Shown: piece by piece, positions 18,157 through 26,755 of the stretch
Numbering within the stretch: the first letter of the stretch is position 1
Layout: the number at the start of each line of letters is the position of its first letter
Source: Psychrobacter pygoscelis
GTDB lineage: Bacteria; Pseudomonadota; Gammaproteobacteria; Pseudomonadales; Moraxellaceae
NCBI RefSeq assembly: GCF_004335015.1
Contig: NZ_RQRU01000002.1
Span: 806,001 to 870,000, forward strand
Direction of reading: 5' to 3'
Length of the DNA: 64,000 bases
Program-made: the position numbers and the translations under genes
The notes under the pieces: model-generated
Seen by the model: only the letters and a program-made list of their open reading frames with translations
What the model was told of the DNA's origin: nothing
Databases searched by the model: none

Positions 18157-18972
18157 ATGCAGCATCCTTCGCTCACCAATATCCAGTGGCAAGATCTACG
18201 CGCACTAACGCCAGTTGAAGCCACTTATAACGTGGTGCTGTCCTTTCCATTTTTGTTATTGTCATGGTATTCGGCACTGCAAAGCTGGTGGCTAATAGCT
18301 TTAATTGCTTCATTTTTCTTTTTTACTGCGGCGTTAAGGCAAGCGCACGATTGCTATCATCGAACGCTTGGAGTGAGTAAAGGTGTCACTGAATTCATGC
18401 TATTTGCATTGAGTGTCACCATGCTGTGTAGTACCCATGCGATTCGCCAAACTCATCTCAACCATCACCGCGACCCACTTGGTGATAGTGATGTCGAGGG
18501 CAATTGGGCGCGCTTGCCTTGGTATCAAGCTATCCTAGGTGGTGGCTTTTTCTCTATTGCCATTCAATGGTTTGGTCTTACTCATGGCAGTCGGCGTAGT
18601 CGTTTGTTGGTAATCGTCGATATGCTGCTCATCGTAACAGTGATCTTGGCAGCACTTAGTACTCGACATCCTGTGCTCCTCTATCATGTGCTAGTGATGA
18701 TAGTGGCGAATATGCTGGTCGGATTCTTTGCGGTTTGGAGTGTGCATCACGGTTGTGACGAGGTGGTGTATGCTAGAAGTGAGCGCCACCCACTGATTAA
18801 CTTATTGACCTTCAATCTGCTGTATCACATCGAACACCACCTGTTCCCTGCTGTCCCCACCAATCATCTGCCAGAGCTTGCCAAGCGCTTAGATGCAGAA
18901 GCGCCGCAGTGGACGCAGCAGCCTGTAGTACCGCCTGTCAGCAAATTAAGCCGACAACCCCATGCTTTTTAA
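18157..18972 (+). CDS. Membrane fatty-acid desaturase family protein
   Basis: Di-iron membrane desaturase of 271 residues, start supported by AAGGAG. Three histidine boxes are visible: HDCYH (64-68), HLNHH (100-104) and HIEHH (about 225-229, followed by LFPAVP). Hydrophobic segments at about 25-60, 78-92, 145-165 and 180-195 place it in the inner membrane. Members introduce a double bond into acyl chains or carotenoid-like substrates using O2; the exact substrate cannot be read from sequence. It is cotranscribed with the DCC-family redox protein (23-base gap). A role in cold adaptation of lipids is an inference. Confidence 0.85.
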   Translation: MQHPSLTNIQWQDLRALTPVEATYNVVLSFPFLLLSWYSALQSWWLIALIASFFFFTAALRQAHDCYHRTLGVSKGVTEFMLFALSVTMLCSTHAIRQTHLNHHRDPLGDSDVEGNWARLPWYQAILGGGFFSIAIQWFGLTHGSRRSRLLVIVDMLLIVTVILAALSTRHPVLLYHVLVMIVANMLVGFFAVWSVHHGCDEVVYARSERHPLINLLTFNLLYHIEHHLFPAVPTNHLPELAKRLDAEAPQWTQQPVVPPVSKLSRQPHAF

Positions 18973-18995
18973 ATGATAACCTTAGGAGATAAGCA

Positions 18996-19430
18996 ATGAC
19001 TATTCGTACTACCGCACCTATCACTATGTACTTTGACGCTGCCTGCGTCGTGTGCAGTACCGAAGCGCAAAATATGCAAGCACGCAATCCAAGTGGTATT
19101 CGCTTAATGCCAGTGGATGAGGGTATTGATGAGCTAACGGCGGCTGGCTTTAGCCGTGCTGAGGCCATGACTTATCTTTGCGTACGAGGTGGCGACGGCA
19201 ACTGGTATACGCATATGGATGCGGTCAGGCAGTTGTACACAACTGGCGGCGTAGCTTGGGCTAAGTGGCTTTATTTGCCTGTGGTAAAACAACTCGGCGA
19301 CGTCGCTTATCCCTTTGTCGCGCGCAATCGCTACCGCATTCCGAACTGGGTGACCCAGCTCATTTACGGACAAACAGTGATGAAGCATTGTAAGGATGGC
19401 GTTTGCAATGTGAATCCGGCAAAGCGTTGA
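18996..19430 (+). CDS. DCC-family (DUF393) thiol-disulfide protein
   Basis: Small redox protein of 144 residues, start supported by TAGGAG. FDAACVVCSTEAQ carries the D-x-x-C-x-x-C motif (Cys17, Cys20) that defines the family. The rest, with MDAVRQL and a helical Trp-rich half (YPFVARNRYRIPNWVTQL), fits DUF393. These proteins are presumed thioredoxin-like; biochemical function is mostly unknown. It follows the desaturase closely and may supply or sense redox state, which is inference. Confidence 0.85.
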   Translation: MTIRTTAPITMYFDAACVVCSTEAQNMQARNPSGIRLMPVDEGIDELTAAGFSRAEAMTYLCVRGGDGNWYTHMDAVRQLYTTGGVAWAKWLYLPVVKQLGDVAYPFVARNRYRIPNWVTQLIYGQTVMKHCKDGVCNVNPAKR

Positions 19431-19721
19431 TTAGCGGCGTCTTGATTTTAGGGAGATGAGCATCAGATTGTTCAATGAATTTTTCTTTAAGCAACAGACG
19501 GTAACTAGCGTAATGAGTGCTACTAGCACAGATAAAAAACTACCCGTAAAAAGAGTGCTAAAGAAGCTAGATAAAAAAGGGTCATGGTATTCACTGATCT
19601 TTAACCATTCTTTGGTTATAAAGGTAGCTGCCATGCCGGCCCAAATCTCTGGCACTATGAGCAGTTGTAACGCTGATTTGATATAGACGCCTTTGAGCAT
19701 AGCGTCACGGAGTCTGAGCAT
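19431..19721 (-). CDS. Hypothetical small membrane protein
   Basis: ORF of 96 residues, ending right against the DCC gene. Two hydrophobic segments (about 18-36 and 50-75) and a basic C-terminus. No family recognised and the Shine-Dalgarno is poor. It lies 17 bases after a broken small ORF on the same strand, so both may be remnants of one unit. Confidence 0.4.
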   Translation of the reverse strand: MLRLRDAMLKGVYIKSALQLLIVPEIWAGMAATFITKEWLKISEYHDPFLSSFFSTLFTGSFLSVLVALITLVTVCCLKKNSLNNLMLISLKSRRR

Positions 19722-19738
19722 CTTTATATTGATTAAAT

Positions 19739-19891
19739 CTAGCCACCCATAAATAGGATAAAAATAGCAACGCCAACTAGGATGCCGCCGATACTTGCTA
19801 GCGACGATGGGAGCAATATAGTGGTCTAAATAAAGCTAGTAATCGCATTTATACCCACCCAAAATGTCCAAAATCTCCAACGAATAGTCAT
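19739..19891 (-). pseudogene. Small membrane protein interrupted by an in-frame TAG
   Basis: ATG at 19891 with AGGAG nine bases upstream opens a frame of 20 Trp/aromatic-rich residues (MTIRWRFWTFWVGINAITS), hits TAG at 19826-19828, then continues in the same frame as a clearly hydrophobic helix (SLASIGGILVGVAIFILFMGG) to a second TAG. Without the first stop it would be a 50-codon one- or two-helix protein. It could be a decayed gene or a sequence error. The other bases up to 20089 hold nothing else recognised. Confidence 0.45.
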
Positions 19892-20089
19892 CCAATAGCT
19901 CTCCTGTATCCTGTATAGATACGGCCGCCCTGTGTAGATACGGCAACCTAACGGCGATAAGAATACGAAACGCGTGAATATTTCGAATGCAAACCTTATG
20001 AAAAATTAGTGAAATTCACTTGGCTATCCAGCAATAAGAGAGATTGTGATCTAAGATGGTGCTACCTACCTAATGACGATCCTTAAACC

Positions 20090-21181
20090 ATGTGGTTATT
20101 ATTTCTTCTTACCCAGCTGCTCGCCCTCGTCACTACCGTCATCCTTTGGTGGTTTTGTCAACCAAACAAGACTGTCAGTAAAGTTATCTTAGTAGGTAGC
20201 ATTTTTATAATCAGCAATAGCGTTTTATTTTATTTCTTTAATGGCTTAGGGCATGAGCGCTTCCGCATTTATCTAATATTTAGCATTTTGCAAGGCTTTA
20301 TGGTCTATGCAGCCCTCCTTACTGCTATCATTGCGCTTATTTATTGCAAGCTACTCAGACAGCCTGTACGGCCTAAGCTTGCTCGGCTAATAGCTTTAGC
20401 CATATACGTGAGCATCGCTGGACTCGCTGTATTTAATGCATATTCTCCTGTGGTGAAGCGGCTTACCGTCAGTACCAATAAGCCGTTGGCTAAGCCTATG
20501 ACCATAGCCTTGGTGTCGGACACCCATCTAGGCAAATGGTTTGGCAATCGGCAGATAGACAACTTACTGGCACTAATTAATGAGTCGCAGCCAGATGTCG
20601 TGCTGCTGGCAGGCGATATCATGGATGACACGACAATCTATTATGACAAGACTAATATGCAAGCGCGCTTCTCCAAGCTTGAGGCGCCGCTTGGCGTCTA
20701 TGCCGTACTGGGCAATCATGATTATCTAGGGTATCAAGATGAGATTGCTAGAGAAGTCACCAAGGCAGGGGTTAAAGTGCTAGATGATGAGGCGCTACTA
20801 TTAGATGGGGCTGTATGGCTGGTGGGGAGGCCCGATGATAGTGACCGAACCAGACTGTCGGCAGAGGCATTACTGGCCAAAACTAAAGCGGATGAAGGGG
20901 CTGAGGCAGATAAGCCGGTAATATTTTTGGAGCACCGCCCATCACAAATTGAAGCGATCAGTAAGTTGCCGATCGATTTGCACATGTCAGGGCATACCCA
21001 TGGTGGTCAGATATTTCCGCTAACGACTATTATGCGCTTGACTCGGCCGCTAGCTTCAGGGAGTAAGATAATCAACGATACCCAATTTGTGGTGTCGTCA
21101 GGCTTTGGTATCGGTAGCGTCCCTTTTAGATTGGGTACACGCTCAGAGATTTGGCTAATTACTCTACAACCCGCCAGCTAG
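20090..21181 (+). CDS. Membrane-anchored metallophosphoesterase
   Basis: Calcineurin-like phosphoesterase of 363 residues, similar to YaeI/YkuE. Three or four N-terminal hydrophobic segments (about 2-22, 35-52, 63-85, 100-120) anchor it in the membrane. The catalytic domain shows the metal-binding motifs SDTHLGKW (near residue 145), LAGDIMDD, LGNHDY (near 207), and HMSGHTHGGQ (near 300). Relatives hydrolyse lipid phosphates or pyrophosphates (YkuE and YaeI) but the substrate is not proven here. Appears to stand alone. Confidence 0.87.
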   Translation: MWLLFLLTQLLALVTTVILWWFCQPNKTVSKVILVGSIFIISNSVLFYFFNGLGHERFRIYLIFSILQGFMVYAALLTAIIALIYCKLLRQPVRPKLARLIALAIYVSIAGLAVFNAYSPVVKRLTVSTNKPLAKPMTIALVSDTHLGKWFGNRQIDNLLALINESQPDVVLLAGDIMDDTTIYYDKTNMQARFSKLEAPLGVYAVLGNHDYLGYQDEIAREVTKAGVKVLDDEALLLDGAVWLVGRPDDSDRTRLSAEALLAKTKADEGAEADKPVIFLEHRPSQIEAISKLPIDLHMSGHTHGGQIFPLTTIMRLTRPLASGSKIINDTQFVVSSGFGIGSVPFRLGTRSEIWLITLQPAS

Positions 21182-21462
21182 CTCCCATGCTCCCACGATG
21201 CTTATAGCTGCCGCAATGCACAGTTAGGCAAGGGATAGATTAACAGCGTTGCTAATAGTCTACGGGTACTTGATAGCACTGACGGGTAAATAATTACTTG
21301 CTGTCGTTATAACGTGGCTGAAGCGATTGGGGGACTAATTAAGTTTTTTAAGCTAACTGTGGCCCACTCTAGATTTAAATCGCTTTATTCTAAAGAAACC
21401 TTCTCATCTCCTAATCTGCTTGGTAGTCAAGCCATAACATCAGTAAGAGACATCAGTAAAAC

Positions 21463-21509
21463 ACCAAACCTCAAAAAGCCGATTAAGTATCGGCTTTTTG
21501 AGGTTTGGT
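21463..21509. terminator. Long perfect hairpin, probable bidirectional terminator
   Basis: A 21-base perfect stem (ACCAAACCTCAAAAAGCCGAT and its complement) around the 5-base loop TAAGT. The internal AAAAAGCC/GGCTTTTT arrangement is that of a bidirectional terminator between the metallophosphoesterase gene and the convergent small gene that ends at 21575. The 393 bases from 21182 to 21574 hold no other supportable gene. Confidence 0.75.
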
Positions 21510-21574
21510 ACAAGTGAGAGCTAGAGACTGATGACAGTCTCTAAAATCTCTGTAGCCCTTAGTGCATTTATGCT

Positions 21575-21754
21575 TTAAATGCCTGCTGCTGCTTTAAAGG
21601 CCTCTTCATCATAACTGTCGTCATGGGTCACGACAATGGAGCTACCTACATTTACGTTTACCCACTTTACCCCCTGAATATTGCTGGTCTTTTCTACCAG
21701 CTGGTCAGCGGCATCTTTACTATCAATAGCGTGGTCGTATTTAGTTTGTGCCAT
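21575..21754 (-). CDS. Small acidic protein, 59 residues
   Basis: ATG at 21754 preceded by AAGGATAG gives a 59-residue soluble protein: a helical acidic N-terminal half (DSKDAADQLVEKTSNI), two likely beta strands (GVKWVNVNVGSSIVVTHDD) and a helix (DEEAFKAAAGI). This alternation recalls a short ferredoxin-like or HMA-like fold, but without the metal-binding CxxC. No family recognised. Codon use and the Shine-Dalgarno make it credible despite its size. Confidence 0.7.
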   Translation of the reverse strand: MAQTKYDHAIDSKDAADQLVEKTSNIQGVKWVNVNVGSSIVVTHDDSYDEEAFKAAAGI

Positions 21755-22559
21755 ATTGGTCTATCCTTAAAGTTATAAAAGGCTTATATCTTAGCCTTGA
21801 GTTAATTTATCTTAATCCAGTGACTTCTAATAACATCCAGTGATTTACGATGTTATGTCTATTGATATTAAGAGCAACGCTCTAATCAATTTATATCAGT
21901 CACCACCACTGATTATTAGCTATAAATCTTTATTTGTTTAGGGACGATTTGAGCGCTTAAATTGCTAATCAAACTAAGCTTCAAGCCCAAATATCAGCTT
22001 TAAATAAGTCATCAATATAGACTAAACCCTTGATGTAGTAAGGTTTTAAGCGTAATAGTGCAGTAGCTTTATTACCATAGCAAAATCAGTGGCGTACCGA
22101 TAGTCTCTTTATCAGCAAATTAGCCATTTAATCGTTTTTTGAGTTTTTCTGTGTTTACTCAGTGGTAGTTTCGGACCACGCTCCCGTAATGATTTTACTT
22201 TTTATAGGGGGGTTGACAGGTTGATAATAAGAAGCGGCTGCACCAAGCGATAAAAGGCATCAATAATGTCCCTAACTTCTTGCTGCCTATCTCTATGAGC
22301 GCTCATAAAATGCAAAAATCCATGCGGCGCACCGTTGATAGTGTAGTCCAGGTGGTGCTTTAAGTGCTAAAGCTGTCTGAGGTGATGATACGTGTGATTA
22401 TAAGACGATACGTGTGATTATAAATAGCAACTAGCGAAGCCACGAATAACATAGCTATATATCAATAAAAGTTGTATCAATAACTTAAAGGAGTGGGTCA
22501 ATAAAATAATATAGTGTGGCTATCTATATTGATGATTACTTTGGTCAATAGGATGTTAA
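21755..22559. other. Long intergenic region
   Basis: About 800 AT-rich bases without a supportable gene apart from the tandem repeat listed separately. A possible decayed gene cannot be excluded, but no frame is convincing. Confidence 0.5.
22387..22423. repeat. 20-base tandem duplication
   Basis: GATACGTGTGATTATAA occurs at 22387-22403 and again at 22407-22423, separated by GAC. Confidence 0.8.
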
Positions 22560-22703
22560 ATGGCAAAACATTACCAAAATGCTAACAAATACTCTGAATC
22601 AAGGCTTGAAATATTGCCTGATGACCTTTATCAATCATTTAACGAGATAGAAGCGTACATAGCGAGCCAAAAGCGCAGATTAGCAATGCTAAGTCAGTGC
22701 TAG
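22560..22703 (+). CDS. Small hypothetical protein, 47 residues
   Basis: ATG at 22560 after AGGAT gives 47 residues, mainly polar and helical: an N-terminal MAKHYQNANKYSESRLEILP and a helix (DDLYQSFNEIEAYIASQKRR). No family recognised and no clear neighbour relation. Called with low confidence from start context and coding-like composition only. Confidence 0.4.
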   Translation: MAKHYQNANKYSESRLEILPDDLYQSFNEIEAYIASQKRRLAMLSQC

Positions 22704-22913
22704 CATTATTTGGATAGATTTTTTATTGTTAATAGCAGTACATTGCTTGGTACAGCAGTACAGGTTGCGCTTTGTATTACGCTATGACACAACCCATATA
22801 TGACAGCGCCTATAAAATCTACGTGGTGAATAGCAGTAGCTACCTTACGTAGGGTTGTTTTTCACCGCTAAAGTTTGCCTTATATAATTAGTATTCATTC
22901 AACAGGAGTAATC

Positions 22914-23543
22914 ATGAGCGAACAACCTTCACAAAATCAGCCCAATCATCAGTTTGATACCGAGAACCCAAAAGCGGCACAAAGCAATATAGAGCGTGAG
23001 GGCACAGTGCTTGAGCAGACCCTCGAAGAGTTTGATCCTACGCAAAATAACGGCGAAAAAACCACGATCGATAATGAGATCGACTTAAGCGCCTATGAAG
23101 CTCGAATTGCTGAGCTTGAAGGTGAAGTGAAATCAGCCAAAGAAGGTCAAGCTCGCGCTAATGCGGATGCTTATAACGCGCAAAAGCGTATGGAGCAGGA
23201 GACTGAAAAAAGTCGCAAGTTTGCGCTACAAAAGTTCGCCAAAGAGCTGCTAGAAGTGGTCGATAATCTAGAGCGCGCTATTATCAGTGTGCAACAAGAT
23301 GACGACGCGGACGATGCTATTATGGAAGGCGTCAAGCTTACGCACAAAACCTTCTTAAATGTCTTGAATAAACAAGGTGTTGAAGTCGTCAATCCAGAAG
23401 GTGAGAAATTTAATGCTGATTTTCATGAGGCGGTAGGTATTGATCCTGACGCTGCTGCCGATACCGTCGGTGAAGTTTTACAAAAAGGCTATACTCTAAA
23501 TGGCCGCTTACTGCGCCCAGCCATGGTTCGAGTGGGTCAGTAG
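22914..23543 (+). CDS. grpE: GrpE nucleotide exchange factor
   Basis: Cochaperone that releases ADP from DnaK, 209 residues. The ATG at 22914 with AGGAG nearby is preferred over an upstream TTG. A charged N-terminal region and a long coiled coil (about 60-125, with ARIAELEGEVKSAKEGQARA) lead to the beta-wing domain with KFNADFHEAVGIDPD and GYTLNGRLLRPAMVRVG. dnaK follows after 242 bases; dnaJ is not in the window. Its start region shares an 18-mer with fmt. Confidence 0.95.
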   Translation: MSEQPSQNQPNHQFDTENPKAAQSNIEREGTVLEQTLEEFDPTQNNGEKTTIDNEIDLSAYEARIAELEGEVKSAKEGQARANADAYNAQKRMEQETEKSRKFALQKFAKELLEVVDNLERAIISVQQDDDADDAIMEGVKLTHKTFLNVLNKQGVEVVNPEGEKFNADFHEAVGIDPDAAADTVGEVLQKGYTLNGRLLRPAMVRVGQ

Positions 23544-23607
23544 TTAGTTTTTAAGCACGGTAATAACAAAAAAATCACATAAAAGGCAGGATTTACTCAG
23601 GTTATGT

Positions 23608-23636
23608 CTTGAAAAATCCACCTTTTAAACCGATAT
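23608..23636 (+). promoter_or_regulatory. Candidate heat-shock (sigma-32) promoter of dnaK
   Basis: CTTGAAA (23608-23614), 15 bases, then CCGATAT (23630-23636). This is close to the sigma-32 consensus CTTGAAA - 13 to 15 bases - CCCATNT. The promoter would give a leader of about 140 bases. Confidence 0.5.
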
Positions 23637-23785
23637 AAATAAATAACAAACGAGGGCGTTAACCATGTTGTGGATACATCTTGTGAAACACGGCAAGTTG
23701 ACGATACCTTTATTACCGAAACAACTCATGCCTTGCATGAATATTTAATAATTTAAATAGTAATCAAAAATTGGAGTAATAATAT

Positions 23786-25738
23786 ATGGCTAAGACAATC
23801 GGTATTGACCTTGGTACGACCAACTCCTGTGTCGCTGTAATGGAAGGTGACAACGTAAAAGTTATTGAAAATGCTGAAGGTACGCGCACTACTCCTTCTA
23901 TCATCGCCTATAAAGACGGTGAGACACTAGTCGGTCAGTCTGCTAAGCGTCAGGCGGTCACTAACCCTAACAACACTTTATTTGCTATTAAGCGTCTAAT
24001 CGGTCGCCGCTTCGATGACAAAGTGGTTCAAAAAGACGTTGGTATGGTACCGTACAAAATCGTCAAAGCAGACAATGGCGATGCTTGGGTAGAAATTAAC
24101 GGCAAAAAAATGGCACCGCCGCAGATTTCAGCTGAAATCCTACAAAAAATGAAGAAAACAGCTGAAGACTATCTGGGTGAGAGCGTCACTGATGCGGTAG
24201 TTACCGTACCTGCTTACTTTAATGACTCACAGCGTCAGGCAACTAAAGATGCAGGTAAAATCGCTGGTCTAAATGTAAAACGTATCATCAATGAGCCAAC
24301 CGCTGCTGCCCTTGCCTATGGTATGGACAAAAAGCAAGGCGATCGTACTATTGCTGTCTATGACTTAGGTGGTGGTACCTTTGACGTGTCAATCATCGAA
24401 ATCGCTGACGTTGATGGTGAGCAGCAGTTCGAAGTACTGTCTACCAACGGTGATACTTTCCTTGGTGGTGAAGACTTTGACTCAGCATTGATTGAGTTCT
24501 TGGTTGACGAGTTCAAAAAAGAGCAAGATTTCAACCTAAAAGGTGACGCGCTAGCGATGCAGCGTCTAAAAGAAGCTGCTGAAAAAGCCAAAATTGAGCT
24601 ATCAAGTGCGCAAAGTACTGAAGTGAACCTGCCTTATATCACTGCAGACAGTTCAGGTCCTAAGCATTTGGTGGTTACTATCAGCCGCTCTAAGCTAGAA
24701 GCATTAACTGAAGCGCTAGTACAGCGCACTATGGAGCCTTGCAAAATCGCTCTTGAAGATGCTGGCCTGAAAAAAGACGATATCGATGATGTCATCTTGG
24801 TCGGTGGTCAGACTCGTATGCCATTGGTTCAGAAAAAAGTTGAAGAGTTCTTTGGTCAAGAGCCACGTAAAGACGTGAACCCTGATGAAGCGGTAGCTGT
24901 TGGTGCGGCGATTCAAGGTGCGGTATTGTCTGGTGACAAAACTGACGTATTGCTACTTGATGTGACTCCGCTAACCCTAGGTATTGAGACTATGGGCGGC
25001 GTAATGACACCGATCATTGAGAAAAACACCATGATCCCGACCAAAAAGTCGCAGGTGTTCTCAACCGCTGAAGACAATCAGCCTGCCGTAACCATTCAGG
25101 TCTATCAAGGTGAGCGTAAAGTTGCTTCCCAAAACAAATTGCTTGGTCGTTTTGACTTGACGGACATTCCACCAGCACCACGTGGTCTACCACAGATCGA
25201 AGTGACCTTCGATATTAATGCTGATGGTATCATGAACATCTCTGCCAAAGATAAAGGTACTGGTAAAGCACAAAGTATCCAAATCAAAGCAGACTCTGGC
25301 TTGTCAGATGAAGAAGTCGAACAAATGGTCCGTGACGCTGAAGCTAATGCGGCTGAAGACGAGAAATTCGCAGCCCTAGCGCAAGTGCGTAACGAAGCTG
25401 ATGGCCGAATCCATGCGATTCAAAAAGCCATTAAAGAGGCAGGTGATAAGGTCACTGATGAGGAGAAGAGCACAGTAGAGTCTGCCATCTCTGAGCTTGA
25501 AACTGCAGCGAAAGAAGATGACCATGACGACATCAAAGCCAAGCTTGAAGCACTAGACAACGCATTCTTGCCAATCAGTCAGAAGATCTACGCTGAAGCA
25601 GGTGCCGCTGGCGGCGCTGAAGGTGTTGATCCAAGCCAGTTCCAGCAGCAAGGCGCTGATCAAGGCACTACTGCCAATGGCGCAGACGATGATGTGGTAG
25701 ATGCTGAGTTTACTGAAGTAAAAGACGACGACAAGTAA
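23786..25738 (+). CDS. dnaK: Molecular chaperone DnaK (Hsp70)
   Basis: ATP-dependent chaperone of 650 residues. Actin-like ATPase domain signatures [17 protein letters not shown] (start), [17 protein letters not shown] (near 190) and [13 protein letters not shown] (near 335) are all intact. A substrate-binding domain (about 390-505, with [19 protein letters not shown]) and a C-terminal lid follow, closing in an acidic tail ending EVKDDDK. The length is that of a full gammaproteobacterial DnaK. A likely heat-shock promoter lies upstream and a terminator downstream, so it is transcribed on its own or with grpE readthrough. Confidence 0.98.
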   Translation: MAKTIGIDLGTTNSCVAVMEGDNVKVIENAEGTRTTPSIIAYKDGETLVGQSAKRQAVTNPNNTLFAIKRLIGRRFDDKVVQKDVGMVPYKIVKADNGDAWVEINGKKMAPPQISAEILQKMKKTAEDYLGESVTDAVVTVPAYFNDSQRQATKDAGKIAGLNVKRIINEPTAAALAYGMDKKQGDRTIAVYDLGGGTFDVSIIEIADVDGEQQFEVLSTNGDTFLGGEDFDSALIEFLVDEFKKEQDFNLKGDALAMQRLKEAAEKAKIELSSAQSTEVNLPYITADSSGPKHLVVTISRSKLEALTEALVQRTMEPCKIALEDAGLKKDDIDDVILVGGQTRMPLVQKKVEEFFGQEPRKDVNPDEAVAVGAAIQGAVLSGDKTDVLLLDVTPLTLGIETMGGVMTPIIEKNTMIPTKKSQVFSTAEDNQPAVTIQVYQGERKVASQNKLLGRFDLTDIPPAPRGLPQIEVTFDINADGIMNISAKDKGTGKAQSIQIKADSGLSDEEVEQMVRDAEANAAEDEKFAALAQVRNEADGRIHAIQKAIKEAGDKVTDEEKSTVESAISELETAAKEDDHDDIKAKLEALDNAFLPISQKIYAEAGAAGGAEGVDPSQFQQQGADQGTTANGADDDVVDAEFTEVKDDDK

Positions 25739-25803
25739 CTAATGACTTGCTAGCCTAGGTTAAAATCCTTTTGGGCTAAGTTAAAAGTTAAGTCGTGATA
25801 ATA

Positions 25804-25838
25804 AAGCCGCTCCTATAGAGATAGGGGCGGCTTTTTTG
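25804..25838 (+). terminator. Terminator of dnaK
   Basis: AGCCGCTCCTAT pairs with ATAGGGGCGGCT (one G-U) around the loop AGAG and is followed by TTTTTT. It lies between convergent dnaK and bioC. Confidence 0.88.
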
Positions 25839-25862
25839 GTCTAAAGTTAACGATAAATTTAG

Positions 25863-26723
25863 CTAAGGCTTTACGGCGCTGATGATGAGTGCTTCGTAGG
25901 TCAGAGACACGCTATCTGTATTACCACCTATATTGTCAGCTTTATCGTCATTAGGGTAACTAAACCGTTGGCGATATTGTTGATCGAATCTCGCCAGTCG
26001 ACTTTTATTCCAAAAGTTTTTATCTCTTTGTTGGGATGTAGGGGACACAGCCGAGGCAGTAACACCGGTATTCTTAAGGTGGCGTAGCACTTCATACGGC
26101 GCTGTAAAGCTGAGCGTACGCCTATGAGGAAGGCAGTGAAGTACCTGAAAGCCAGCTTGATGCAAGGCGGCTTGCCACTGCTCAGCGCAGGGATAATCTA
26201 GTCCTTGGCCTGTCAATGATTTTACCTCATGAAAGTGCTGCGGGGTAAAGGTACTAAATAGCAGCTGACCGCCACGACGTAGTTGATGTGCAGCTTGAGT
26301 GATAAAATCTAATGGCTGATCAAACCATTGAATAGCGTTGGCACTCACTATTAGACTGTGGCCGCGCCCTAAGGCGCTGGACTCATAATCTGTGACTTCA
26401 CCATCGCCGATATAGACCGTGGCAGCAGGGATTATCTGCTGCAAAATATCGCTATGAACTTGACACAGCTCATTAATAATCCAGCACTCTGACTGGATGG
26501 ATTGTGCGAGCATGCGGGTAAGCTGGCCACTACCAGCGCCAATCTCCAAGACACTCTGCTGCTTGGGCGTCATGATTAACGCTGTCAAGCGTTGACAGAT
26601 CTCTTTTTGAATAGCGGCGTGTTTATCATAGTGCTGGGCACGGGCAAAGCGGGTGGCAATAAGACGCTTTCGAGGGCTAAGACCGGGTTTCAGAGTAGTA
26701 TCCTTACCATGGCGCTGTACCAT
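25863..26723 (-). CDS. bioC: Malonyl-ACP O-methyltransferase
   Basis: SAM-dependent methyltransferase of 286 residues that starts pimelate synthesis for biotin by methylating malonyl-ACP. SAM motif I is seen in VLEIGAGSGQLTRML near residue 60, preceded by ARAQHYDKHAAIQKEI, a BioC-typical segment. VSANAIQWFDQPLDFI is post-motif II, and LLFSTFTPQHFHEVKSL is motif III. It follows bioF after 32 bases and is cotranscribed with it. No pimeloyl-ACP methyl ester esterase gene (bioH-type) lies beside it in this window. Confidence 0.9.
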   Translation of the reverse strand: MVQRHGKDTTLKPGLSPRKRLIATRFARAQHYDKHAAIQKEICQRLTALIMTPKQQSVLEIGAGSGQLTRMLAQSIQSECWIINELCQVHSDILQQIIPAATVYIGDGEVTDYESSALGRGHSLIVSANAIQWFDQPLDFITQAAHQLRRGGQLLFSTFTPQHFHEVKSLTGQGLDYPCAEQWQAALHQAGFQVLHCLPHRRTLSFTAPYEVLRHLKNTGVTASAVSPTSQQRDKNFWNKSRLARFDQQYRQRFSYPNDDKADNIGGNTDSVSLTYEALIISAVKP

Positions 26724-26755
26724 GGTCTTTTGCGTGGGTTGGTAAAGTATTACTA

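Noticed and set aside
21314..21517. A 67-residue plus-strand ORF
   Set aside because: It reads through the long terminator hairpin and has no ribosome binding site.
22770..22799. CTTTGTA...CCCATAT upstream of grpE as a sigma-32 promoter
   Set aside because: The -35 part matches poorly and the spacing of 16 is long; the nearer TATAAT fits better.
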